Below are positions 17,589-26,800 of a DNA stretch of 64,000 nucleotides, piece after piece. Positions within the stretch are counted from its first letter, which is position 1. Each line of letters opens with the position of its first letter. The translations under genes and the position numbers were made by a program. The DNA comes from Desulfococcus multivorans. Lineage in GTDB: Bacteria > Desulfobacterota > Desulfobacteria > Desulfobacterales > Desulfococcaceae. The notes under the pieces are model-generated. The model made no database searches. It had not been told where the DNA came from and saw only the letters and a list, made by a program, of their open reading frames with translations. The stretch covers positions 2,019,001 through 2,083,000 of the forward strand of contig NZ_CP015381.1 in the NCBI RefSeq assembly GCF_001854245.1, read 5' to 3'.

Positions 17589-19469
17589 ATGATGACTGCC
17601 ATACAGACCGCAAACACCCTGTCCACCACCGCCTTCTGGGCGGCAGCGACAGCGTCCCTTTTGCCGCTTCTCGCTTTCGGAACGATCATGGTTTTTTTCC
17701 TCAAAAAACCGAAATGGGCGGCGTGCATCTCCATTGCCGCCGTTTCCGGATCCCTGGTCGCCGGCGGGATCCTTGTGGTGCGCCATTGGGGTATGACGGC
17801 GCCGGTCGAGTGGTCCGTATCCTGGGCGGTGTCCGGCGACGTGTCGGTCCCATTCGGTTTTCTGATCGATCCCCTGAGCCTGCTGATGCTGGTCATTGTC
17901 ACCGTCATCTGCTTTCTGGTACAAATCTATTCGCTGGGGTACATGGCCGGAGATCCCGGATTCGGACGGTATTACGGGTGCATGTCCCTCTTTGCCTGGG
18001 CCATGATCACCCTCACCCTCTCCGCGACCCTGCTGCAGCTCTATATCTTCTGGGAACTGGTGGGACTGGCCTCGTACCTGCTGATCGGGTTCTGGTTCGA
18101 AAAGTTCAGCGCGAGCACGGCCGGCAAGAAGGCCTTCGTCATGACGCGGCTGGGCGACGTGGCCCTTTTCATGGGCATCATCCTGATCCTGCTCCACCTG
18201 GGCAACGTCAATATCCGCCAGATCAACGGTCCGGAGGCGGCCGCGGCCATGTCGCCGGCCATGATCACCACGGCGGCGCTCCTGGTCTTCGGAGGGGTGA
18301 TCGGCAAAAGCGCCCAGTTTCCGCTGCTGACGTGGCTGCCGGACGCCATGGAGGGTCCGACCCCGGTAAGCGCGCTGCTTCACTCGGCGACGATGGTGGC
18401 CGCCGGTGTCTTCCTCTTCGCGCGGATCCATCCCTTCTTCAGCCTGTCGCCCACGGCCATGACCGTCTGCCTCCTGGTCGGAACCGTGAGCATGCTGCTG
18501 TCGTCGACCATGGCCATGGTCAGCCGGGACATCAAGCAGGTGTGGGCCTATTCCACCATCAGTCAACTGGGTTTCATGATCATGGGCCTTGGGGCCGGGG
18601 GGTATTTCGCCGGCGTCTTCCACCTCGCCACCCACGCGGGATTCAAAGCCCTGCTCTTCCTCTGCTCGGGCGTTTTTATCCACGCCTTTCACACCAACGA
18701 CATGTTCGAGATCGGAGAGGCCGGCGGCCGGTCCCTCCGGGTGCCTATGCTCTGCATGGTGATCGCCGCCGCTGCGCTGTCGGGTCTCCCGCCGTTTTCG
18801 GGCTTTTTCAGCAAGGAGGCGATTATGAGCGCTCTGGCGGCCCACAGCAATCCCGTATGGCTGTGGATGGGGCTTTTCGGTGCATTCCTGACCGCCTATT
18901 ACACCTTTCGCCTGATATTCGTCATTCTCTCCCCCCGGAACGCGTCCCGGAAAGCCCGCGGAGAAGATTCCGCCGAACACCGGTTCATGGCGGGGCCGTT
19001 GCTGATCCTGGCTGCCGTCACCGTTGTCCTGGGCTTTTTCAACCTCGAACTGGCGCGCTTTCTTGGCTACGGCAAGGTCCACGTGGAAGCCCACCACGGC
19101 CGGCTTCTCTACGCCGCCCTGGGCGCCGCCTTCTCGGGTCTTGCTCTCGCCTGGATCGAGTTTGGTCGGCGGGGCGCGGCTCAGGAGGGTTTTGTCGAAC
19201 GGATTCCACCGCTTTTTGAGCTCTTCGCCGAGCGATGGTATATCGATCGGTTCTACCGAAAATTCCTGGATACCGTCATTTACGCCGGCATCTCGAGGAA
19301 CTGCACCGAGAACGACCGGCGGGTGATCGACGGCGTCGTCGACGGTATCGGAAAGAGCGCTGCGGCAGGCGGACGTCTTCTGGCCGGCCTTCACCTGGGT
19401 ATGATCCAGTACAAACTGATGGTGATGTTCGCCGTGATATTCATGCTGGCAATTTACTTCTTCTTTTAG
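17589..19469 (+). CDS. nuoL: NADH-quinone oxidoreductase subunit L
   Basis: An antiporter-like subunit of about 626 residues with 15-16 helices and the long lateral helix at the C-terminus. Key segments: YIFWELVGLASYLLIGFWFE (Glu of helix 5), LLTWLPDAMEGPTPVSALLH (Lys and His environment) and KALLFLCSGVFIHAFHTND. ATG 17589 is chosen for GGAG at 17577-17580; ATGs at 17562 and 17571 are in-frame alternatives. It starts the distal proton-pumping trio L-M-N. Confidence 0.94.
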   Translation: MMTAIQTANTLSTTAFWAAATASLLPLLAFGTIMVFFLKKPKWAACISIAAVSGSLVAGGILVVRHWGMTAPVEWSVSWAVSGDVSVPFGFLIDPLSLLMLVIVTVICFLVQIYSLGYMAGDPGFGRYYGCMSLFAWAMITLTLSATLLQLYIFWELVGLASYLLIGFWFEKFSASTAGKKAFVMTRLGDVALFMGIILILLHLGNVNIRQINGPEAAAAMSPAMITTAALLVFGGVIGKSAQFPLLTWLPDAMEGPTPVSALLHSATMVAAGVFLFARIHPFFSLSPTAMTVCLLVGTVSMLLSSTMAMVSRDIKQVWAYSTISQLGFMIMGLGAGGYFAGVFHLATHAGFKALLFLCSGVFIHAFHTNDMFEIGEAGGRSLRVPMLCMVIAAAALSGLPPFSGFFSKEAIMSALAAHSNPVWLWMGLFGAFLTAYYTFRLIFVILSPRNASRKARGEDSAEHRFMAGPLLILAAVTVVLGFFNLELARFLGYGKVHVEAHHGRLLYAALGAAFSGLALAWIEFGRRGAAQEGFVERIPPLFELFAERWYIDRFYRKFLDTVIYAGISRNCTENDRRVIDGVVDGIGKSAAAGGRLLAGLHLGMIQYKLMVMFAVIFMLAIYFFF

Positions 19470-19481
19470 GGTGATGATCTG

Positions 19482-20960
19482 ATGCATACGGAGTTAGCCG
19501 AATTTCCATTTCTCTCCGCCATCCTCACGAGCTGCCTGGTGGGGCTCCTCGTGATCATGGTGCTGCCCGGACACCGGACCCGCGAGATCAAGTGGGTCAG
19601 CGCGGGCTTTTCCGGCGTGACCCTGATCCTCTCGGTCTACCTGTTCGCGGCCTACGATCAGGACCTGGGCGGTTTCCAGTTCGTCGAGCGTATGGCGTGG
19701 ATTCCCCGGCTGGGCATCTCCTACTATAACGGCGCCGACGGATTCAGTCTGCCGATGCTGCTTCTGACCGGCATCGTCTTCTTTACAGGCGTTCTGACCA
19801 TGTGGGAGCTGGAGCACCGGGTCAAGGAGTTTTTCGCCCTTGTGTTTCTCCTGGTGACGGGTGTCTTCGGCATGTTCATGGCCCTCGATCTCTTTTTTAT
19901 CTTCGTCTGGTTCGATGTCTCCCTTTTTCCCATGTATCTCCTGATCGCGGTATGGGGCAGCACCCGCAAGGAATACGCCGCCATGAAGCTGACCCTCTAT
20001 CTCCTGGCCGGAAGCGCCCTGATCCTGCCGGCCATCGTTTACCTGGTGGTTCAGGCGGGAATGGGAACCTTCGACCTGGTGGCATTGAGCGCCGAAGGGA
20101 CCCTCGGCCCGGGGGTTCAGAAGTTCGCCTTTCTGCTGCTCTACATCGGATTCGGGATCCTGGCGGGCGTATGGCCGTTCCATACCTGGTCGCCGGTGGG
20201 TCACGTGGCCGCGCCCACGGCGGTGAGCATGATCCATGCCGGGGTGCTCATGAAGATCGGCGCTTTCGGCGTGCTTCGGGTGGGGATGTTCCTGTGCCCC
20301 GAGGGGTGGCAGTTCTGGGCGCCGCTCATGGCGCTGCTGGCCACCGTGGGGATCGTCTACGGCGCCTTTGTGGGCCTCAGCCAGACCGACCTCAAGTACT
20401 GCATCGGCTACTCCAGCGTTTCCCACATGGGGATTGTGGGGTTGGGCCTCGCCACCATGACCGCTGACGGCATCAACGGCGCGGTGTTCCAGATGTTCGC
20501 CCACGGGGTGATGACGGCGCTCTTCTTCTCGTCGGTCGGGTATATCTACGACCGGACCCACACCAAGATCATCGCGGAACTCGGGGGGCTGGGGCGGGTG
20601 ATGCCCGTGGCGACCACCTATTTCATCATCGCGGCCCTGACGGGCATCGGGGTGCCCTGTCTGGCCAGCTTCTGGGCCGAACTTCTGGTCTTTATCTCGT
20701 CGTTCAAGGTCTACCCCGTGTACGGTATCCTCGCCGTTTCGGGGCTGGTGGTGAGCGCGCTCTTCATGCTCCGCGTCGTTCAGCGAACCTGCTACGGCCC
20801 GAAGAACGAAAAATTCGCCCATCTGACGGACGTATCCTTCACTCTGGGCATTCCCCGGATGATCCTGGTGTCGGTCATCGTGCTCTTCGGCCTTTTCCCG
20901 TCCCTCATGCTTGACGTGATCCGGACGGCGACAATCCCATTTCTTCATAGGTTGCCATAA
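19482..20960 (+). CDS. nuoM: NADH-quinone oxidoreductase subunit M
   Basis: A 492-residue antiporter-like membrane subunit. Signature segments include IFVWFDVSLFPMYLLIAVWG, with Asp at the place of the usual helix-5 Glu, and PFHTWSPVGHVAAPTAVSMI, plus KYCIGYSSVSHMGIV. The normal coupling residue here is Glu (WEL or FEL), so FDV is a conservative but noticeable change. The last base overlaps the nuoN start (TAATG). Confidence 0.94.
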   Translation: MHTELAEFPFLSAILTSCLVGLLVIMVLPGHRTREIKWVSAGFSGVTLILSVYLFAAYDQDLGGFQFVERMAWIPRLGISYYNGADGFSLPMLLLTGIVFFTGVLTMWELEHRVKEFFALVFLLVTGVFGMFMALDLFFIFVWFDVSLFPMYLLIAVWGSTRKEYAAMKLTLYLLAGSALILPAIVYLVVQAGMGTFDLVALSAEGTLGPGVQKFAFLLLYIGFGILAGVWPFHTWSPVGHVAAPTAVSMIHAGVLMKIGAFGVLRVGMFLCPEGWQFWAPLMALLATVGIVYGAFVGLSQTDLKYCIGYSSVSHMGIVGLGLATMTADGINGAVFQMFAHGVMTALFFSSVGYIYDRTHTKIIAELGGLGRVMPVATTYFIIAALTGIGVPCLASFWAELLVFISSFKVYPVYGILAVSGLVVSALFMLRVVQRTCYGPKNEKFAHLTDVSFTLGIPRMILVSVIVLFGLFPSLMLDVIRTATIPFLHRLP

Positions 20961-22375
20961 TGAACTGGATGATTTTCAGCCCTGAAATCTGCTGCCTGGT
21001 AACGGCGCTGGTGTTCCTGTTTCTGGCCATGGCGCCGACGGATGCCCGGCGGGATTACATCGTGGCGGTCGCCCTGACCGGCCTGGCCGTGTGCATCTCC
21101 CTTGCCGGGCTATATGCGGCGGGCGAGCTGTTTCACGGCACCTACCGTGTCGATCTCTTCTCCCAGGTCTTCAAGTCCCTGCTGCTCATGGGGCTTTTCC
21201 TCGTGGTCTTTATCAGCTCGGGCCTTTCCGGCATCGAACACCGGTATCATCCGGAATACTACATGCTCCTCAGCATCTGCACCCTGGCCATGATGATGCT
21301 GGTGAGCGCCGTCCATATATTGACACTTTACGTGGCCCTGGAACTGTCGAGTTACAGTCTGTATATCCTTGTTTTTCTGAGAAAAGGGCGTGATCAGGGT
21401 GTGGCCTCGGGCATGAAGTTCTTCCTCATCGGGGCGTCGGCATCGGCCACCATGCTTCTGGGTCTGGCCCTGCTCTACGGGGCGACCAACGCCGCTTACT
21501 TCCGGGTCATGGTAGAGGTCATTCCCGGCGTGATCCATCAGCCGGAGGTCATTCTGGGGCTCGCTCTTTCGCTTTCGGGATTCCTCTTCAAGATGGCGGT
21601 CTTTCCGTTTCATTTCTGGGCGCCGGACGTCTACGAGGGCGCGGCCCACCAGGTGGCGGCCTATATCTCCACCGCCTCGAAGGTCGCCGTAATCGCCGTA
21701 CTGCTCCGAATGGTTGCCCTCAGCGGAGGAGAGAGTACCCACCTCGTACATTTCCTGGCCGTCCTGGCCATCATCTCCATGACCGTGGGAAACCTCACCG
21801 CGATCGCCCAGAAGGATCTCAAACGCCTTCTCGCATTTTCCAGCATCGCCCATGCCGGCTATGTACTGGTGGGGATTCTCTGCATCAGTCCGGAAGGCAA
21901 CGTCAGTGCCATGTTCTACGCGGTCACGGTACTGCTCCTCAAATTCACCTGTTTTCTGGTGGTGATCCAGACGGCCTTTGACGGCGAAAACATTGATATC
22001 GACCGCCTTGCCGGACTTCACCGCCGGTCCCCGATCATGGCCCTGGCGCTCATGACGGCGCTGTTCGGGTTGGCCGGCATTCCGCCGACCATCGGGTTCA
22101 CGGGCAAGCTCCTCATCTTTGTGGCGGCAATGGAGAAAGGCTATTTCGCCCTGGTCCTCATCGCCATGTTCAACGTCGTGATCTCTCTGTACTATTATCT
22201 CCTCGTCGTCCGGGCGGCCTATCTCCTCGATCCCCCGGAAGGAGCGGGCCCGCTTCCCGCCATGCCCGGCGCCAAAATCCTTGCCGGCACCCTTGTCGCC
22301 GCCATTGTGATCCTGGGCATCTACCCCACGCCCCTCCTGGATCTCATCCAGGCTGCGGCCACGGCGCTGGGGTAG
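20960..22375 (+). CDS. nuoN: NADH-quinone oxidoreductase subunit N
   Basis: A 471-residue antiporter-like membrane subunit and last gene of the operon. It has YVALELSSYSLYILVFLRKG (helix 5 Glu), FPFHFWAPDVYEGAAHQVAA and KRLLAFSSIAHAGYVLVG, all typical of NuoN. No strong intrinsic terminator follows in 22376-22501; the DAHP synthase gene converges on it. Confidence 0.95.
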   Translation: MNWMIFSPEICCLVTALVFLFLAMAPTDARRDYIVAVALTGLAVCISLAGLYAAGELFHGTYRVDLFSQVFKSLLLMGLFLVVFISSGLSGIEHRYHPEYYMLLSICTLAMMMLVSAVHILTLYVALELSSYSLYILVFLRKGRDQGVASGMKFFLIGASASATMLLGLALLYGATNAAYFRVMVEVIPGVIHQPEVILGLALSLSGFLFKMAVFPFHFWAPDVYEGAAHQVAAYISTASKVAVIAVLLRMVALSGGESTHLVHFLAVLAIISMTVGNLTAIAQKDLKRLLAFSSIAHAGYVLVGILCISPEGNVSAMFYAVTVLLLKFTCFLVVIQTAFDGENIDIDRLAGLHRRSPIMALALMTALFGLAGIPPTIGFTGKLLIFVAAMEKGYFALVLIAMFNVVISLYYYLLVVRAAYLLDPPEGAGPLPAMPGAKILAGTLVAAIVILGIYPTPLLDLIQAAATALG

Positions 22376-22501
22376 ACGTTGCCCGAAGTATTCATGTTTT
22401 TTTCAATACAGGCCTTGAACGGCCGTGAATTACGATTGGCTTCAGTGCCCTTCCCCAACGCGAGAGGGTAGGGCCGGGAGTGGAAAAAACAGGTTGGCGG
22501 T

Positions 22502-23524
22502 TCAAATCGCATCCGTGCCGTTTTGGAGGATCCTGAAGATGGCGTCGACCTGCCGGCAGAGCGATACGAACTGCTCGGGATAGAGAGACTGGGCCCCGTC
22601 GCTCATCGCCTTGTCCGGTTCATGGTGGACCTCCACCATGAGGCCGTGGGCGCCTACGGCCACCGCCGCCCGGCTGAGCGGGATGACCTGGTCGCGGCGG
22701 CCTCCGGCGTGGCTGGGATCGATGATGATGGGTAGGTGGCTTTCCTTTCTCACCACGGGCACGGCCGAGACGTCCAGCGTATTCCGGCTGTGGTTGACAA
22801 AGGTGCGCACCCCCCGCTCGCAGAGAATGACCTGCGTATTTCCGCCTTCGAGGATGTATTCCGCGGCCATGAGCCATTCGTCGATGGTGGCGGCGAGGCC
22901 GCGCTTCAGGAAAATTGGCTTCCGGGACCGACCGGCCCGCTTGAGGAGGCTGAAATTCTGCATGTTCCGGGTGCCGATCTGGATGATGTCGGCATAGGCC
23001 TCCACGAGATCGAAGGTCTGATCATCCATCACCTCCGTGACGATGGGCATGCCGGTGACTTCGCGCACCCTGGCCATGATCTTGAGGCCTTCCTCGCCCA
23101 TGCCCTGGAAGGCGTAGGGAGATGTCCGGGGTTTGAAGGCGCCGCCCCGGAAGATGTGAGCGCCGGCGGCCTTGACCTTTTCGGCGATGGTGAGGGCCTG
23201 CAGCTCGCTTTCGATGGCGCAGGGGCCTGCCATGAGTGTGAGCCGGCCGTTGCCGATCGCGACATCACCAACGGTGACGATGGTGTCTTCGGGCTGGGTT
23301 TCCCGACTGACGAGCTTATAGGGGCGCGTGATGGGGACGGTGTCCTTCACGCCGGGAATTCCCAGAAACAGCGCGGCATCCACCGGCCCCTTGTTTCGAA
23401 GCACGCCGATGGCCACCCGCTCACCCCCGGGAATCGGTCGGGGGGTGTATCCTTTTTGTTCAATGATGCTGACGACATTTTCGATCTGCTCCGGTGTCGC
23501 GGTTTTTTCCATTACAATCAACAT
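22502..23524 (-). CDS. aroF: 3-deoxy-7-phosphoheptulonate (DAHP) synthase, type I-beta
   Basis: A 340-residue enzyme condensing phosphoenolpyruvate and erythrose 4-phosphate at the entry of the aromatic pathway. An N-terminal ferredoxin-like regulatory domain (about residues 1-70) precedes the TIM barrel with LMAGPCAIES, FRGGAFKPRTSPYAFQG, PIFLKRGL, ILCERGVRTF and IIDPSHAGGRRDQV, which include the PEP and metal ligands (Cys, His, Glu, Asp). GGGAGGAAA precedes the ATG. Upstream are a promoter, a Trp-rich leader peptide and a terminator, so expression is probably controlled by tryptophan through attenuation in addition to allosteric control. Confidence 0.95.
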   Translation of the reverse strand: MLIVMEKTATPEQIENVVSIIEQKGYTPRPIPGGERVAIGVLRNKGPVDAALFLGIPGVKDTVPITRPYKLVSRETQPEDTIVTVGDVAIGNGRLTLMAGPCAIESELQALTIAEKVKAAGAHIFRGGAFKPRTSPYAFQGMGEEGLKIMARVREVTGMPIVTEVMDDQTFDLVEAYADIIQIGTRNMQNFSLLKRAGRSRKPIFLKRGLAATIDEWLMAAEYILEGGNTQVILCERGVRTFVNHSRNTLDVSAVPVVRKESHLPIIIDPSHAGGRRDQVIPLSRAAVAVGAHGLMVEVHHEPDKAMSDGAQSLYPEQFVSLCRQVDAIFRILQNGTDAI

Positions 23525-23551
23525 GCCGGTTTCCTCCCTGGTTTGTCAAAG

Positions 23552-23589
23552 AAAAAAAGGGCTGCGGTGGTGTTATCCCGCAGCCCTTT
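23552..23589 (-). terminator. Intrinsic terminator of the aroF attenuator
   Basis: On the minus strand a perfect 12-bp stem (arms 23578-23589 and 23556-23567, AAAGGGCTGCGG in the 5' arm) has a 10-nt loop and runs into a seven-T tract at 23552-23558. It lies between the leader peptide and the aroF start, where it can only act as a conditional terminator. Confidence 0.85.
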
Positions 23590-23599
23590 CTATACAGAA

Positions 23600-23627
23600 G
23601 AACCGCAGGCCGGGCGGCCTGCGGTTC
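23600..23627 (-). promoter_or_regulatory. Perfect 12-bp hairpin within the aroF leader
   Basis: Arms GAACCGCAGGCC (23600-23611) and its complement (23616-23627) enclose a four-base loop. It lies between the leader-peptide stop and the terminator. Its CCGCAG segment could pair with CTGCGG of the terminator 5' arm, offering an antiterminator alternative; this competing pairing is inferred, not shown. Confidence 0.55.
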
Positions 23628-23652
23628 ATGGAATCTTATGGTACGTTCGGTG

Positions 23653-23742
23653 TCAGATGCTCGTGAATCGGTCGGCCCACCCTCGGGGGTTGTTGAGCCG
23701 CCACCACCAGTGTATTTGTCTGTCGGTCCTTATCACGATCAT
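23653..23742 (-). CDS. Trp-rich leader peptide of the aroF attenuator
   Basis: A 29-residue ORF with three consecutive Trp codons (TGGTGGTGG at 23701-23709), preceded by IleHis and followed by ArgLeuAsnAsn, and a fourth Trp eight codons after the triplet. AGGTGA lies just upstream of the ATG. Tandem Trp codons followed by hairpins and a T-tract terminator is the classic layout of ribosome-mediated attenuation: ribosome stalling when charged tRNA-Trp is scarce would favour transcription into aroF. It sits about 29 nt after the predicted transcription start. Confidence 0.82.
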   Translation of the reverse strand: MIVIRTDRQIHWWWRLNNPRGWADRFTSI

Positions 23743-23777
23743 CACTCACCTGTCTAATCATCTAAAAATGATCATCC

Positions 23778-23806
23778 TTCATATCGGATCTTTGGAACGG
23801 CGTCAA
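23778..23806 (-). promoter_or_regulatory. Sigma-70-type promoter of the aroF attenuator and gene
   Basis: On the minus strand TTGACG (23801-23806), a 17-base spacer and TATGAA (23778-23783). Transcription would begin near 23771. The -35 hexamer overlaps the stop codon region of the upstream hybrid kinase gene, so the two genes are close but aroF has its own promoter. Confidence 0.65.
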
Positions 23807-26800
23807 GGCCTTTTTGACGCCGGGTTGTTGAGGACGTTGTCAAGCACATGGCTCAGGGTCTGGAATTCAAAAGGCTTGGGCATCATTCCCACAAAGCCGT
23901 AATCCCGAAAGTTCGACAAGACCGGGTCGTCGGAATAGCCGCTGAAAACTATGGCTTTGACGCCGGGATCCATCTCCAGCAACCGCCTGACGGCTTCCTT
24001 TCCACCCATGCCGCCGGGTATGGTCATGTCGAGGATAACGGCATCATAAGGGGATTCGGATGCCATGGCCGTTTGATATTTTCCGATCACTTCGGCGCCG
24101 TCCGTGGCGAAGTCCGGCTCGTACCCCAATCTTTGCAGCATTCGACCGATTATTTTCCGGAGAGCGGCTTCATCGTCCATGATCAGAATTTTTCCCTGGT
24201 TTCTGAGCAGCGCGAAAGGGGTCTTTGAGGGGATCGATTTGTCCGAAGCCGGTAAATAGATATGGAAGGTACTCCCTTTCCCCAGTTCGGATTCGGCGGT
24301 GATGTATCCGCCGTGCTTTTTGACGACGGCGTAACTCGTGGCCAGGCCCAGGCCGCTGCCTTCATGCTTCGTGGTAAAATAGGGATCAAATATTTTGAAA
24401 AGGTGCTTTTCGGCGATACCGACGCCCTGATCCGAGATGGATATCCGGATATACCGGCCCGGCAGTACCGGCAGTCCATCCTTCTCGCCGATCATAAGAT
24501 TTTCGGCCCTGACATGAAGGATCCCGCCGTCCGGCATGGCCTGGTTGGCATTGATGACGATATTGTGAATGACCTGGTTCATCTGCCCGACGTCGATCTC
24601 GACCGGCCAGAGGTCCTTGGCGATGAAATACTCACATAATGTTTTTGAGCCGCGCAGCACAAAGGCGGCGGATTCCCGAATGAGCTCCTTGATGGAGACG
24701 GTATCCTTTACCGGCGCGCCCCCCTTGGCAAAGGTCAGCAATTGCCGGGTGAGTGTCCGGGCGCGGGTCGAGGTCGTCTCGATTTCATTGAGCAGATCAA
24801 AGAGTTCGCTCTCCGGCGCGGCGTGGTCCTTGGCCAGGGCGGTGTTTCCGATGATGGTCGTCAGAATGTTGTTGAAATCGTGCGCGATGCCGCCGGCAAG
24901 CATTCCCACGGATTCCAGTTTCTGCGTTTTTAAAAGCTCTTCCTCCATTCTTTTCCGTTCGGTGATGTCTCGCCAGATGCAGTGGTAAACAGGACGTCCC
25001 CCCACCTCGATCACCTGGGCCGTTACATGAACGTTCCTGAGTTCACCCTGTTTGGTGCGCTGGAGGGTGTCGAAATCGTCATGTCCCTTGTCCATCACAT
25101 TACGGATGCGTTTCCGGGTGTCGTCCCGGGTCTCGATGCCGTCGATGTCATGGAGCGTCAGCATCGCGAACTCCTTCCGCGAATACCCCAGCTGGCGACA
25201 GACCTGATCATTGAAGTCAATGGGCCCGGCGACATCAGGATCGATGATCACCACGCCGTCAGGCCCCTTTTCGAAAAAGGCGCGATACCGCTCCTCGCTT
25301 TCCCGTAAAGCTTCGCCGGCCCGGACCTGTTCGGTCACATCCACCAGGGTGAACACCAGTCCGGTCGTGTTCTCGTTGTCGTCTTTTACGGGGATCAGGC
25401 TCCAGTCCCAATAGGTCACCCCGCGGTCGGGTTGTCCCGGATATTCAAAGGGCCTGGCCGTCGTGAAGAAAGCGGTTCCGGTATCCACGACGCTCTGGAA
25501 TATCCGTTGGTTCTCCTCGTGAGGATAAAGATCGAAATGGTTTCTGCCCGGATAAAACGCGGCATCCCGGCGGTCCTTTTCAGCGTATGCCGAGTTGACC
25601 CATATGAAATTGAACCGGGTGTCCAGCATCGCGGCCATGATGTGGGTGTGGTCGAGAACGGCGGAAAGGATCTGATTGCGTTCCCTCAATTTCGAGGCGG
25701 TAATGCGGTGTGAGATCCCGATGGCAAGGCTTGAGGCCAACCGTTCAAACAATCGGATCTGCTTTTCGTTGAATTTATTTGGATGCCTGTCGTTGAATTG
25801 GAGCAGCCCCAGGCTCTGGTTTCCCGCCCGCAGGGGAATCAAGGCCACCGATTCGTATCCCTCCCCATTGCATCGGTTTCGTGTTCGGCTTTGCCGTTCC
25901 GCTTCAGTAGAGGATGCCAGAAGCGCCGTGGTGCTGTTGGTCCAGAAACTGCCGTTCGGAGTGAAAAAGGGCAGCGCCGGATCGAACCGGCCGTGGATGA
26001 CGTTTCCGCACATGCATTCCAGCAGGGGATTTCCCGAGCCGTCGAGGATCGGTTTTCCGTTTGCATCCAATCGGCAAAGCCGTGATTCAGCTTCGACGAA
26101 ATCCGGAAGGAACCCTCTGGTTTCAAAATAGGGGTAATCATCGCCTTTTCGAATGCGAATCCCCACGGCATCGCAGCCCGACCCATCGGCCATCAGGGTG
26201 ATGACGTTCCGAATGAGCGTTTCCAGGCTGTTGTCCTGATGCAGGGCCTGGAGCAGGTGAAGCGTGATCTCCTGTTCGGATTCATGCTGCTTCTGATGGG
26301 TGATGTCCCGGATGAATGAAAAGAAGATGCCGCCGTTTTTTTCCGAAAAGGTGGTGCTGGTTTCGACGTCGAGGATCCGGCCGCTCTTGCAGCGATGCCG
26401 CGTTTCGAACCTGCCGCGGCCGAGTGCCGTGATCTCTTTGATGCGTCGCTCTACATCCGACGCGGATTCCATCGCCTCGATCCGGTCGACAGACATCTTC
26501 AGCATCGCGTTCCGGTCGTATCCGACGAGCTTGCAGTAGGCGTCGTTGACATCGAGGATGTACCCGTCCTGATCGACGATCATGAAGCCGTCAATGGAGC
26601 TCTCGATTATCTGCCTGTAGTATTCTTCGTTCTTTTTGCGATCAGATATGTCGCTGACGTTGCCTTCGTAGAGAAGGATATGCCCGTCCGGCCCGTAAAT
26701 CGCGCGACTGCTGTCGGACAGCCAGATCTCCGAACCGTCCTTGCGTTTCGCTCTGAACTCGAAATTTTCGATTTTTCCGTTTTTCGTCATCTCCCGCTGC

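Noticed and set aside
17460-19487. Antisense 675-codon frame opposite nuoL
   Set aside because: Shadow of a membrane-protein gene, very His/Asp/Gln-rich, no recognisable fold.
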